Of a stretch of DNA of 5,996 nucleotides, positions 1 to 5,458 are shown one piece after another. The DNA comes from Spirochaetaceae bacterium (GTDB lineage Bacteria; Spirochaetota; Spirochaetia; Treponematales; Breznakiellaceae), in NCBI GenBank assembly GCA_031255115.1, contig JAIRTD010000204.1, positions 1 to 5,996 on the forward strand, read 5' to 3'. Numbering within the stretch: position 1 is the stretch's first letter; every line of letters starts with the position of its first letter. Position numbers and translations under genes: made by a program. The notes beneath the pieces were generated by a model, which saw nothing but the letters and a program-made list of their open reading frames with translations, did no database searches and was not told the DNA's origin.

Positions 1-54
1 AACTCCTTGTTGATGAGGTTTGGATAAACCATCATAAGGGTTTTGCCGTTTTTT
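1..54. other. Left-edge sequence without a supported gene
   Basis: No gene can be supported here. A plus-strand frame reads open from the edge to a TAG at 57-59, giving about 18 residues that I do not recognise. It could be the tail of an upstream gene or chance. A minus-strand frame starting ATGATG at 35-30 also runs off the edge, but it has no ribosome binding site. A weak hairpin pairs 11-14 plus 17-21 with 26-34 (TGAT..GGTTT against AAACC-ATCA). A run of seven T at 49-55 follows 14 nt later, too far for a canonical intrinsic terminator of an upstream plus-strand gene. Confidence 0.3.
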
Positions 55-104
55 TGTAGTCCCCTGTATAGGGAGGCTATAGCCTCCCTATACAGGGGAC
101 TACA
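55..104. repeat. 50-bp perfect palindrome
   Basis: Bases 55-79 are the exact reverse complement of 80-104, with no spacer and no mismatch. Each arm begins TGTAGTCCCCTGTATAGGGA and the centre is GGCTA/TAGCC. Pairing stops at 54/105. Chance cannot explain 25 matched base pairs. Seven T precede it on the plus strand and none follow on either strand, so it is not a standard intrinsic terminator. It could be a small palindromic dispersed repeat (REP- or MITE-like), the trace of an insertion, or a binding or cruciform site. No copy of the whole element occurs elsewhere in the window. Confidence 0.9.
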
Positions 105-141
105 GGGCTAAGTGTTGCATTTCAGGGTTGAACGCGGGAGT

Positions 142-183
142 GTTTGTCAGGTAAGGAATTAACTAATTCCACACCTGACAAAC
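142..183 (+). promoter_or_regulatory. Hairpin in the serA upstream region
   Basis: The left arm 142-160 (GTTTGTCAGGTAAGGAATT) pairs with the right arm 165-183 (AATTCCACACCTGACAAAC) around the loop AACT. Seventeen of 19 positions pair, the two mismatches sitting between an 11-bp outer and a 6-bp inner helix. It ends 20 nt before the serA Shine-Dalgarno sequence and 31 nt before the ATG. No T-run follows, so it is not an ordinary terminator or attenuator. It could be an mRNA-stabilising structure, a protein-binding inverted repeat or a dispersed repeat. I see no clear -35/-10 pair for serA, so it is not known whether this stretch is transcribed. Confidence 0.7.
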
Positions 184-214
184 TCAAATCTATGGAGTAT
201 ATGAGGAGATACCT

Positions 215-1378
215 ATGTTTCGTGTACAGACCTTGAACAAGATTTCACCCCTGGGGCTTGAATTGTTTCCCAGGGACAAGTACGAAATGGCAAGCGAGCT
301 GCCCAATCCCGACGCCATACTGGTGCGGAGCGCCAATCTCCACGGCGCGGCCATTCCCGATTCGGTCAAGGCCATAGCCAGGGCCGGCGCCGGGGTAAAC
401 AATATCCCCATAAGCGAGTGCAGCGAGCGGGGCATTGTGGTTTTTAATACCCCCGGCGGCAATGCCAACGCGGTCAAGGAACTGGTCATAGCCTCGCTGC
501 TGCTTTCTTCACGGAATATACTTGGCGGCATCAACTGGGGGCTTTCCATCTCAGGCAAGGCCGACGAGGTCCCCGAACTGGTAGAAAAGGGCAAGGCCCG
601 GTTTGAAGGCCCGGAACTCAGGGGCAAGGTCCTGGGCGTGGTCGGCCTTGGTTCCATCGGGGTCATGGTGGCCAACGACGCCATAGCGCTGGGCATGGAG
701 GTCATAGGCTATGACCCCTATATTTCGGTTGACGCCGCCTGGAGCCTTTCCGGCTCAGTACAGCGGGCAGAGACCCTCGAAGGCCTCTTTTCCAAATCGG
801 ACTACATAAGCCTTCACCTTCCCCTGGGAGAAGACACCAGGGGTATGATCGACGCGGTAAAAATCAGGAGCATGAAGAAGGGGGCGCGGATTGTCAACCT
901 TGCCCGCGGCGGGCTGGTAAACGAGGCGGATATTATCGCCGCCCTGGACAGCGGAAAACTCGCCGCCTATATTACCGATTTTCCCAGCGCCGAACTCCTC
1001 CGCTGTACAAAGGCGGTCTGCATACCCCATCTGGGCGCTTCTACCCCTGAGGCAGAGGACAACTGCGCGGTCATGGCGGTAAGGCAGCTTATGGAATTCC
1101 TTGAGTCAGGGAACATCAAAAATTCGGTGAATTTTCCCCGCTGCCGTCTGGAACAGCGGGCCCCTCACCGGCTGCTTGTGGCAAACCGGAATATACCCAA
1201 TATGGTGGGGCAGATTACCACGCTTTTGGCGGGCGCGGAGGTCAATATTACCGACCTCATCAACCACCACCGTGAAGGATACGCCTACAACATCATCGAT
1301 ACTGAACAGACCATACCGGCCAAGGTGCTTGAGCAGCTTTGCAAGGTCGACGGCATCGTGCGGGTGCGGACCCTGTAG
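215..1378 (+). CDS. serA: D-3-phosphoglycerate dehydrogenase (SerA), short ACT-domain form
   Basis: This enzyme oxidises D-3-phosphoglycerate to 3-phosphohydroxypyruvate with NAD+, the first step of cytosolic L-serine synthesis. The 387-residue protein has the D-2-hydroxyacid dehydrogenase plan. The Rossmann motif GLGSIG is at 144-149, and the Asp of YDPY (167) is expected to favour NAD. The catalytic triad candidates are Arg231 in NLARGG, Glu260 in TDFPSAE and His272 in PHLGAST. A C-terminal ACT domain covers about 318-387; Asn344 in EVNI lies where the serine feedback site is in characterised SerA proteins. The length and the TDFPSAE-to-PHLGAST spacing match the short form found in clostridia rather than the 410-residue E. 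coli enzyme. The start is well supported: AGGAG at 204-208 sits 6 nt before ATG. Other serine genes are not in the window; serC could lie upstream but is not visible. Confidence 0.96.
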   Translation: MFRVQTLNKISPLGLELFPRDKYEMASELPNPDAILVRSANLHGAAIPDSVKAIARAGAGVNNIPISECSERGIVVFNTPGGNANAVKELVIASLLLSSRNILGGINWGLSISGKADEVPELVEKGKARFEGPELRGKVLGVVGLGSIGVMVANDAIALGMEVIGYDPYISVDAAWSLSGSVQRAETLEGLFSKSDYISLHLPLGEDTRGMIDAVKIRSMKKGARIVNLARGGLVNEADIIAALDSGKLAAYITDFPSAELLRCTKAVCIPHLGASTPEAEDNCAVMAVRQLMEFLESGNIKNSVNFPRCRLEQRAPHRLLVANRNIPNMVGQITTLLAGAEVNITDLINHHREGYAYNIIDTEQTIPAKVLEQLCKVDGIVRVRTL

Positions 1379-1425
1379 GCCCTTTGCAAGGGTTGTCCGG
1401 GCAGGCGCGCTTTTTGGGCCTTGTT

Positions 1426-1454
1426 TTGCTTTTTTCGGGATTTTTGAGTATACT
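1426..1454 (+). promoter_or_regulatory. Putative sigma-70-type promoter of the transglycosylase gene
   Basis: TTGCTT at 1426-1431 and TATACT at 1449-1454 are separated by 17 bp. The -10 hexamer matches the consensus at five of six positions and the -35 at three. It lies 40 nt before the start codon, in an AT-rich gap after serA. It has the same form as the promoter candidate at 2408-2436. Confidence 0.5.
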
Positions 1455-1494
1455 GAATACATCTGAATAAAAATCTGTATTATGGTGTTAGAAG

Positions 1495-2331
1495 ATGATT
1501 TTTGAAAAAATGGAAAAAAGTTTTGTGAGAGAACCCCTGCGCGCAGTGTGCGAGCCCCGTAAAATGCCCAGCATTTTGCGCTTTTTGACGGAAACCGCCC
1601 GGAAACCGGAATTTTTGAGCTGCCCCAGAAAAGAAGTTCTGGTATTGACAGGTCTTTTTATTTTTGGATTTCTCTGCGTCAGTTGGATAGAGTACAGCGG
1701 TGAGGCCGCCAGGGACAGACAAGAAGTACCGGAAGCGGAAATCGTGGTCCAGGAGTTTCTTAACCCTGTTGAATACCGGGCCGCGGTACTTGCGTCGGCA
1801 AGGCAAAAAGACAGCATCCTTGAGTTTTACCGGGACCAGGCGTTCCGGGAACGGGTTGTGTTCTTTTTCGGCGCCATCACCCATTCGGAAGAAATCGCCG
1901 CCCAGGTTCTTGCCCTGACCGCGGAAAATGACATTTCTCCCAGCCTGGTCTTTGCCCTGATGTGGGAGGAAAGCCGTTTTAACCCCGGCGCGGTGAACCG
2001 CAACGCCAATAACAGCATTGACCGGGGCCTTTTTCAGCTTAACTCAGCCTCGTTCCCCTCCCTCAAGGTTGAAGATTTCTTCAATACCGGGGTGAATATA
2101 CGCTACGGTCTTGCCCACCTCAAAATGTGCCTTGACCAGGCGGGCTCAGAAGTCGCCGCCCTGGCTATGTACAATGCCGGGTTAAACCGGGTCCGCTCAG
2201 GGGCAACCCCGGAACGCACCCTGAATTACATCAACCGTATACTCAGCTACAGGCAGGGTATAGAAAAATTGTTCCTTTCTGAATGTATGCGCCCCAGCCT
2301 CGCCGAGGCAGGACCCCCGGAAATCCCCTAG
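1495..2331 (+). CDS. Membrane-anchored lytic transglycosylase, SLT domain
   Basis: This is a predicted peptidoglycan lytic transglycosylase, which cleaves the MurNAc-GlcNAc bond and leaves 1,6-anhydro-MurNAc ends. In the 278-residue protein the SLT fold occupies about 130-255. Motif I is WEESRFNP, with Glu159 (the Glu before Ser) as the catalytic acid. Motif II is DRGLFQLN, with G178-N183. Motif III is AMYNAG at 224-229, and a Tyr-Ile pair follows at 245-246. One hydrophobic segment at about 48-65 would anchor it in the inner membrane with the catalytic domain outside; no lipobox is evident. The roughly 47 residues before the membrane segment are unusually long, basic and without a recognised domain. 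The start is uncertain: there is no good Shine-Dalgarno sequence before ATG 1495, and in-frame ATGs at residues 6 and 24 are alternatives that keep the anchor. The role could be wall remodelling, division or envelope-complex assembly; nothing in the sequence decides this. Confidence 0.9.
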   Translation: MIFEKMEKSFVREPLRAVCEPRKMPSILRFLTETARKPEFLSCPRKEVLVLTGLFIFGFLCVSWIEYSGEAARDRQEVPEAEIVVQEFLNPVEYRAAVLASARQKDSILEFYRDQAFRERVVFFFGAITHSEEIAAQVLALTAENDISPSLVFALMWEESRFNPGAVNRNANNSIDRGLFQLNSASFPSLKVEDFFNTGVNIRYGLAHLKMCLDQAGSEVAALAMYNAGLNRVRSGATPERTLNYINRILSYRQGIEKLFLSECMRPSLAEAGPPEIP

Positions 2332-2348
2332 CTTGCCAGAGGTCTTCC

Positions 2349-2377
2349 CGCTTTTGGTAAGGAGTATTGCCAAAGCG
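2349..2377 (+). terminator. Possible terminator hairpin after the transglycosylase gene
   Basis: CGCTTTTGGTAA at 2349-2360 pairs with TTGCCAAAGCG at 2367-2377 around a 6-nt loop, with one bulged T and one G-U pair. It starts 17 nt after the transglycosylase stop. The following CCTATTT is only a weak U-tract, so termination is plausible but not certain. It would insulate the transglycosylase gene from the next promoter. Confidence 0.45.
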
Positions 2378-2407
2378 CCTATTTCCCCTGTATAGTCGTC
2401 TGGCTTG

Positions 2408-2436
2408 TTGCTTCATCAAGAATGTTAGTGTATAAT
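2408..2436 (+). promoter_or_regulatory. Putative sigma-70-type promoter of the YD/HEAT operon
   Basis: TTGCTT at 2408-2413 and a perfect TATAAT at 2431-2436 are 17 bp apart, 48 nt before the GTG start. A short inverted repeat (TCTATT, 4 nt, AATAGA) at 2457-2472 lies between the -10 element and the start and touches the ribosome binding site. It could affect translation or be chance. Confidence 0.6.
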
Positions 2437-2484
2437 TGATGAATACAGAAATATAGTCTATTATACAATAGAGGGAGTAGTCAG

Positions 2485-3381
2485 GTGAAGTTTAGTATAG
2501 TGCTTCTTGCCGCCGCGCTGATGAGCGGCTGGACCGGAGCAAACATTCAAAAATCGCTTGTCAGTTCCGGAGCGGCTTCCGCCCCGGAAAATCAGGGAGA
2601 AAGGGCCGGAGTCTCTGGTTTAGAACCGGCTGTTCTTGTCGCGTATCCCGACGCCGAGGGTACGCCGGTCCCGGTTCAAAAAAAGGCTTCGACCAGGCTC
2701 GCCAACGGAAGGCTTGACGAGTATATTGTATTCCAGTACGACCAGAATGATGTTCTGCTTCTTTCCCAGTCAAAATATTCGGCTTCAGGTGTTCTGGTTG
2801 AGATGGTGGAATTTGTCTATGAGGACGGCAGGGCGGTTCAGAAAATCACCAGGGACGAACAGGGGCAGCCTCATGCCAGGATCAGTTACCAGTACAACGC
2901 CCAGGGCCTGATAACCAAAGAAATCCTCTCCAGCCGCAGCGGCAGGGTTTTAAGCTCCTACGAATACCAATACGATTCTAGCGGCAACCGGATTGTCAGG
3001 ATTATCAACAATACCCAGGGAAACAGGCTCGCCGAAACTTCCTTTGTATACCGGAACGGCCTGCTTATTTCCAGCGAAACCAGAGACGGGACCGGCCGGA
3101 AGACCGGTTCCAGCGAGAATACCTATGATGAACGGGGCAACCGCCTTTCCGAGACGGTTTTTGACGCGACAGGCCAGGTGCTGCGTGTTGTTACCGAAAC
3201 CTGGCGGAACGGCCGGGCCGTACAACTTGAGCGCGCCAATGCCGGCGGCCGGGTGCTGCTTCGGGAAACGTATGAATATGGCGCTTATAACGAACTGGTT
3301 CGTAAAACCATAGAGGATATCCAGAACCAGACAAAAAAAAGTATTGAATACGAATATACACTACGCGAGGAGCGCCTTTAG
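2485..3381 (+). CDS. Secreted YD/RHS-like repeat protein, function unknown
   Basis: I do not recognise a named family member. The 298-residue protein starts with GTG, supported by GAGGGAG at 2471-2477 placed 7 nt upstream. Residues 1-19 look like a signal peptide with a short n-region (Lys2) and cleavage near TGA/N. There is no lipobox, and the protein has no cysteine at all. After a Ser/Ala/Pro-rich linker (about 24-70), residues 79-298 form about eight repeats of 25-26 residues plus a terminal partial one. Units start near 79, 108, 133, 159, 185, 210, 236, 261 and 287. Each has an aromatic strand such as YEYQYDSSGNR or FVYRNG, then a charged strand, then a turn with Gly. This resembles the YD repeats of RHS and wall-associated proteins, which build beta-sheet shells. 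No toxin or RHS core domain is present. The HEAT-repeat gene follows after 15 bp, so they are probably cotranscribed. A periplasmic or surface scaffold is an inference. Confidence 0.8.
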   Translation: MKFSIVLLAAALMSGWTGANIQKSLVSSGAASAPENQGERAGVSGLEPAVLVAYPDAEGTPVPVQKKASTRLANGRLDEYIVFQYDQNDVLLLSQSKYSASGVLVEMVEFVYEDGRAVQKITRDEQGQPHARISYQYNAQGLITKEILSSRSGRVLSSYEYQYDSSGNRIVRIINNTQGNRLAETSFVYRNGLLISSETRDGTGRKTGSSENTYDERGNRLSETVFDATGQVLRVVTETWRNGRAVQLERANAGGRVLLRETYEYGAYNELVRKTIEDIQNQTKKSIEYEYTLREERL

Positions 3382-3396
3382 GGGCAAAGGAACGGG

Positions 3397-4566
3397 ATGA
3401 TGAAACGGTTTGTTTGTGTTCTTTTGGTTATGATTGGGGGATTTTCGGCTTTTGCGGATGAGGAGATAGAACTCTATACCTACCTCTATAACGCTGCCGT
3501 AAACCCTATGGACAAGCTCGGTGTGCTCAGGCTTGTGGTTGAGTCGGAACCCTCCGGGGCCGGTGAATTTTACGCCTCCGCCCTCAATCAGCTTGTAACG
3601 ACCGAGATGAACTGGCAGACCGCCACGGATCGGGAAATTGCCGACGAACTGGCTATCCAGCTCAGCACTCTTGTTGGCAAAGAAGAAGTTAGCTCTGCCG
3701 CCGGTGATCTCTGGCGGGTTGTAGAAACGTTTTCCAATCCCCTGGTCAAGGCCGAGGCCGTCATGGCCCTGGGCCGTATGCGGGCCTCTGACTTTCTTCC
3801 TCATGTAATCCAGATACTCAACGACCTTAACCTCGAACCCGGCAATGATCCCATCACGGCGGAAAAGATAGCCTACGGCGCCATACTTTCTCTCGAAAAG
3901 TACCAGGCGCAAGAAGGCTATCTGCCGGTGTTTTTTGCTTCTATAGGGTGGTATTCTGACCGTATCAAGGACACTGCCAAAAAGAGCCTTACGGTGATTC
4001 TTTCCGACCCCACCGAACCGCTTACCGAGGTGATTCATTCTCCGGCCTACGATTATCAGGCAAAACTCGACGCCCTGCGCACTATGGAAGCTTCAAATGG
4101 TTCCGCCGAAGTCAAGGCTGATTTTGCCGTGGCCGCCTATACCGAAGGCTGGCTGGCGGCAACCAGCATAACCAGGGAACGCATGCTCCTCAACATCACC
4201 AGAAAGTACGCGATGGAAATGATACAACGGTACAAGACAGAAAACGCCGCCGTCTATCCCCTTCTGGACCGGTCCTACAAGAGCGGCACTGACTGGGAAG
4301 AAAGGCTTGGCGCGGTTTCAACTCTGGGTGCCCTGGCCACACCCGAAGCCGCGAGGCAGCTTTCCAATTACCTCCAGCTTTTTAATACCGGCCTCCAGCG
4401 GGGAACCATAACCACCAATGACGAGCGCATGGTCCGGGAGGTCATTTCTGCCCTGGGCGCTACCGGCCAGAGCGCGGGGAGAGTCGCCCTTAATACGGTT
4501 CTTGCCCTTGACTGGACCAACGCGGTCAAAATCCGTGCCCGCGAGGCGCTGGGTAAACTCAGGTAA
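3397..4566 (+). CDS. Exported HEAT-repeat-like alpha-helical protein, function unknown
   Basis: The 389-residue protein has a clear signal peptide (MMKRF, then a hydrophobic core) with probable cleavage after SAFA at residue 20. The mature part contains no cysteine, as is common for exported proteins. The rest looks all-helical with HEAT-like units. The best are about 115-141 (KAEAVMALGRM..), 151-182, 299-328 (RLGAVSTLGALATPEAARQL), 342-370 (VREVISALGATG) and 373-388 (AREALGKL). Such solenoids usually bind proteins; no catalytic motif is visible. AAGGA at 3387-3391 serves ATG 3397 (5 nt) or ATG 3400 (8 nt), and the two starts differ by one Met. It lies 15 bp after the YD-repeat gene and likely shares its promoter, so both may act in one envelope complex, which is inference. 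Confidence 0.83.
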   Translation: MMKRFVCVLLVMIGGFSAFADEEIELYTYLYNAAVNPMDKLGVLRLVVESEPSGAGEFYASALNQLVTTEMNWQTATDREIADELAIQLSTLVGKEEVSSAAGDLWRVVETFSNPLVKAEAVMALGRMRASDFLPHVIQILNDLNLEPGNDPITAEKIAYGAILSLEKYQAQEGYLPVFFASIGWYSDRIKDTAKKSLTVILSDPTEPLTEVIHSPAYDYQAKLDALRTMEASNGSAEVKADFAVAAYTEGWLAATSITRERMLLNITRKYAMEMIQRYKTENAAVYPLLDRSYKSGTDWEERLGAVSTLGALATPEAARQLSNYLQLFNTGLQRGTITTNDERMVREVISALGATGQSAGRVALNTVLALDWTNAVKIRAREALGKLR

Positions 4567-4576
4567 CGAGACAGGA

Positions 4577-4666
4577 CGGCCGCCGGGCAGTAGGCTGAAT
4601 ATAGACGCCGGACGGCTGTTACGGAGAGTATCCGGCCGCCGGGCAGTAAAACGCTGAATATAGACG
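4577..4666. repeat. Two imperfect direct repeats, 56 bp apart
   Basis: CGGCCGCCGGGCAGTA occurs at 4577-4592 and again, identically, at 4633-4648. Each copy is followed by CTGAATATAGACG (4595-4607 and 4654-4666) and then by a GGCTGT (4614-4619, 4666-4671). The second copy has three more bases between the two blocks. A degenerate third core, GCCGCCGGG, is at 4680-4688. The repeats begin 10 bp after the HEAT gene stop. GCCGCCGG (4579-4586) can pair weakly with CCGGACGGC (4608-4616), but there is no T-run, so a terminator role is not supported. Confidence 0.75.
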
Positions 4667-4807
4667 GCTGTCAGGCAGAGCCGCCGGGAGATTGTGGTTT
4701 CCAAAGACAGGTGTTACATCTGACGCATAAGAGAACGCCGCCTTACAGGGCTTTTTAGGCCCAGGGCATGGGTAACCCGGCGCCTGCGTCCTGGATCGGG
4801 GAAGGGG
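4667..4807. other. Convergent intergenic remainder between the HEAT gene and ptsN
   Basis: The HEAT gene and ptsN converge here, so terminators are expected, but none is convincing. GGGCTT-TTT-AGGCCC at 4748-4762 forms a 6-bp stem with one G-U pair and lacks a U-tail on either strand. CAGGTGTTACATCTG at 4708-4722 is a near-palindrome with one mismatched pair. No reading frame looks like a gene. Confidence 0.4.
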
Positions 4808-5254
4808 CTATTCAGTAAAGACCTGGAGCACCTCTTCGGGAGTCCGGGCGTTGAGAATTTCCTGCCGCTTTTCGGCGCTCTTAAAAAGAAGGCTGACTTC
4901 CGCGAGAAATTGCAGGTGCGGGCCGGTTTTTTCTACCGGGGACAGAGTCATGATAAAAATCCTGCACGGTTCGTGATCCAGAGAATCAAAATCCACCGGT
5001 ACATCCGAAACGCCGATGCAGGCAACCAAATCCTGTACGGTATTGCTTTTTCCGTGGGGGATGGCTATTCCGTGCTTCATCCCGGTGGACATTTTCTGTT
5101 CCCTGTCCATAATGGCAGCCAGCGCCGCGTCATGGTCCTGAATTTTTCCCGCCCTGACCAGGATATCCAGCAGCTCGTTGATAATATCCGGTTTGGTAGT
5201 GCCTCTAAGATGGAGGCTGATCGTTTCTGTTGTTAAAACTGTCTTCAAATTCAT
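4808..5254 (-). CDS. ptsN: PTS IIA component of the fructose/nitrogen-regulatory type (PtsN-like)
   Basis: A stand-alone EIIA domain of the fructose/mannitol superfamily, which accepts phosphate from HPr or NPr on a histidine. With the start chosen here it has 148 residues, the normal size for PtsN. The active-site signature GIAIPHGKS gives His67 (His79 if counted from the farther TTG). The preceding DREQKMSTGMKHG also fits the family. There are no IIB or IIC domains and no sugar-transport genes nearby, so a regulatory role like EIIA-Ntr is more likely than sugar uptake; spirochaetes are known to carry such proteins without a full PTS. A TTG at 5290 in the same frame would add 12 residues, but it lies inside the -35 hexamer and has no ribosome binding site. 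ATG 5254 fits the family N-terminus (MNLKTVL). This ATG also lacks a properly spaced Shine-Dalgarno sequence; AGGTGG is 14 nt away. The -10 hexamer lies 7 nt upstream, so the mRNA may be leaderless. Confidence 0.92.
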   Translation of the reverse strand: MNLKTVLTTETISLHLRGTTKPDIINELLDILVRAGKIQDHDAALAAIMDREQKMSTGMKHGIAIPHGKSNTVQDLVACIGVSDVPVDFDSLDHEPCRIFIMTLSPVEKTGPHLQFLAEVSLLFKSAEKRQEILNARTPEEVLQVFTE

Positions 5255-5261
5255 ATTAAAG

Positions 5262-5290
5262 AGTGTAAATCCACCTATGGAAAAAGTCAA
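5262..5290 (-). promoter_or_regulatory. Strong sigma-70-type promoter candidate for ptsN
   Basis: Read on the minus strand, TTGACT (5290-5285) and TACACT (5267-5262) are 17 bp apart. The -35 matches consensus at five of six positions and the -10 at four. Only 7 nt separate the -10 from ATG 5254, which puts the expected transcription start at or next to the start codon. Confidence 0.65.
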
Positions 5291-5319
5291 CGATAGAGTT
5301 GTCCGGAAGCTTCAGTTTA

Positions 5320-5331
5320 AGAACAAGTTCT
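5320..5331. promoter_or_regulatory. 12-bp inverted repeat AGAAC-AA-GTTCT in the divergent region
   Basis: A perfect 5-bp-arm inverted repeat centred 2 nt apart lies 30 bp upstream of the ptsN -35. It could be an operator half-site pair. It is short enough to occur by chance. It is not a LexA box of the GAAC-N4-GTTC type because the spacer is 2 nt. Confidence 0.25.
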
Positions 5332-5397
5332 GCCAAAAAGCAACAAAATACCCTGTATTTTGCGAGACTTGCCAAATACCGGCCGGAAGGCTGGACC

Positions 5398-5417
5398 GTT
5401 CAAAATAAATTTTGAAC
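5398..5417. promoter_or_regulatory. 20-bp palindrome in the divergent intergenic region, possible operator
   Basis: GTTCAAAATAAATTTTGAAC has perfect 9-bp arms around AA. It lies between ptsN and the small acidic gene, 41 nt before the latter's start codon. A 2-nt loop is too tight for an RNA hairpin, so a dimeric DNA-binding protein site is the more natural reading. A GC-rich hairpin, CCGGCC-GGAA-GGCTGG, sits just upstream at 5379-5394. Confidence 0.4.
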
Positions 5418-5446
5418 AAAGACTTCTTTTTTGAAGGAAAACAGAG

Positions 5447-5452
5447 TATAGT
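5447..5452 (+). promoter_or_regulatory. -10-like element next to the small acidic gene
   Basis: TATAGT ends 6 nt before ATG 5459. No good -35 is seen at 16-18 bp (TTCTTT at 5424-5429 is weak). If it is used, the transcript would begin at about the start codon. Confidence 0.35.
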
Positions 5453-5458
5453 AACGGT

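Noticed and set aside
3..59. Possible C-terminus of an upstream gene such as serC ending at TAG 57-59
   Set aside because: The 18 visible residues do not resemble a SerC tail that I know and are too few to judge.
190..705. Long minus-strand frame of 171 residues opposite serA
   Set aside because: It is a shadow of serA: Ser/Pro/Met-rich and low in complexity, with no ribosome binding site. serA has clear motifs on the plus strand.
965..1045. Shortened loop between Glu260 and His272 of SerA as a possible active-site anomaly
   Set aside because: The TDFPSAE to PHLGAST arrangement is the known form of the short clostridial-type SerA group, and all three catalytic residues are present.
1480..1884. 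Minus-strand frames opposite the transglycosylase
   Set aside because: The SLT catalytic motifs establish the plus-strand frame; these products look non-protein-like.
61..2395. CCCCTGTATAG shared by the palindrome (61-71) and the region before the YD gene (2385-2395)
   Set aside because: Several shared 11-mers are expected by chance in a 6-kb window counting both strands, and the match does not extend.
3361..4038. Minus-strand frame of 225 residues opposite the HEAT-repeat gene
   Set aside because: It is a shadow frame. The plus-strand gene has a signal peptide, a Shine-Dalgarno and repeat structure, while this one has no recognisable domain.
5320..5331. SOS (LexA) box
   Set aside because: The GAAC/GTTC halves are 2 nt apart, not 4, and the neighbouring genes are not SOS genes.
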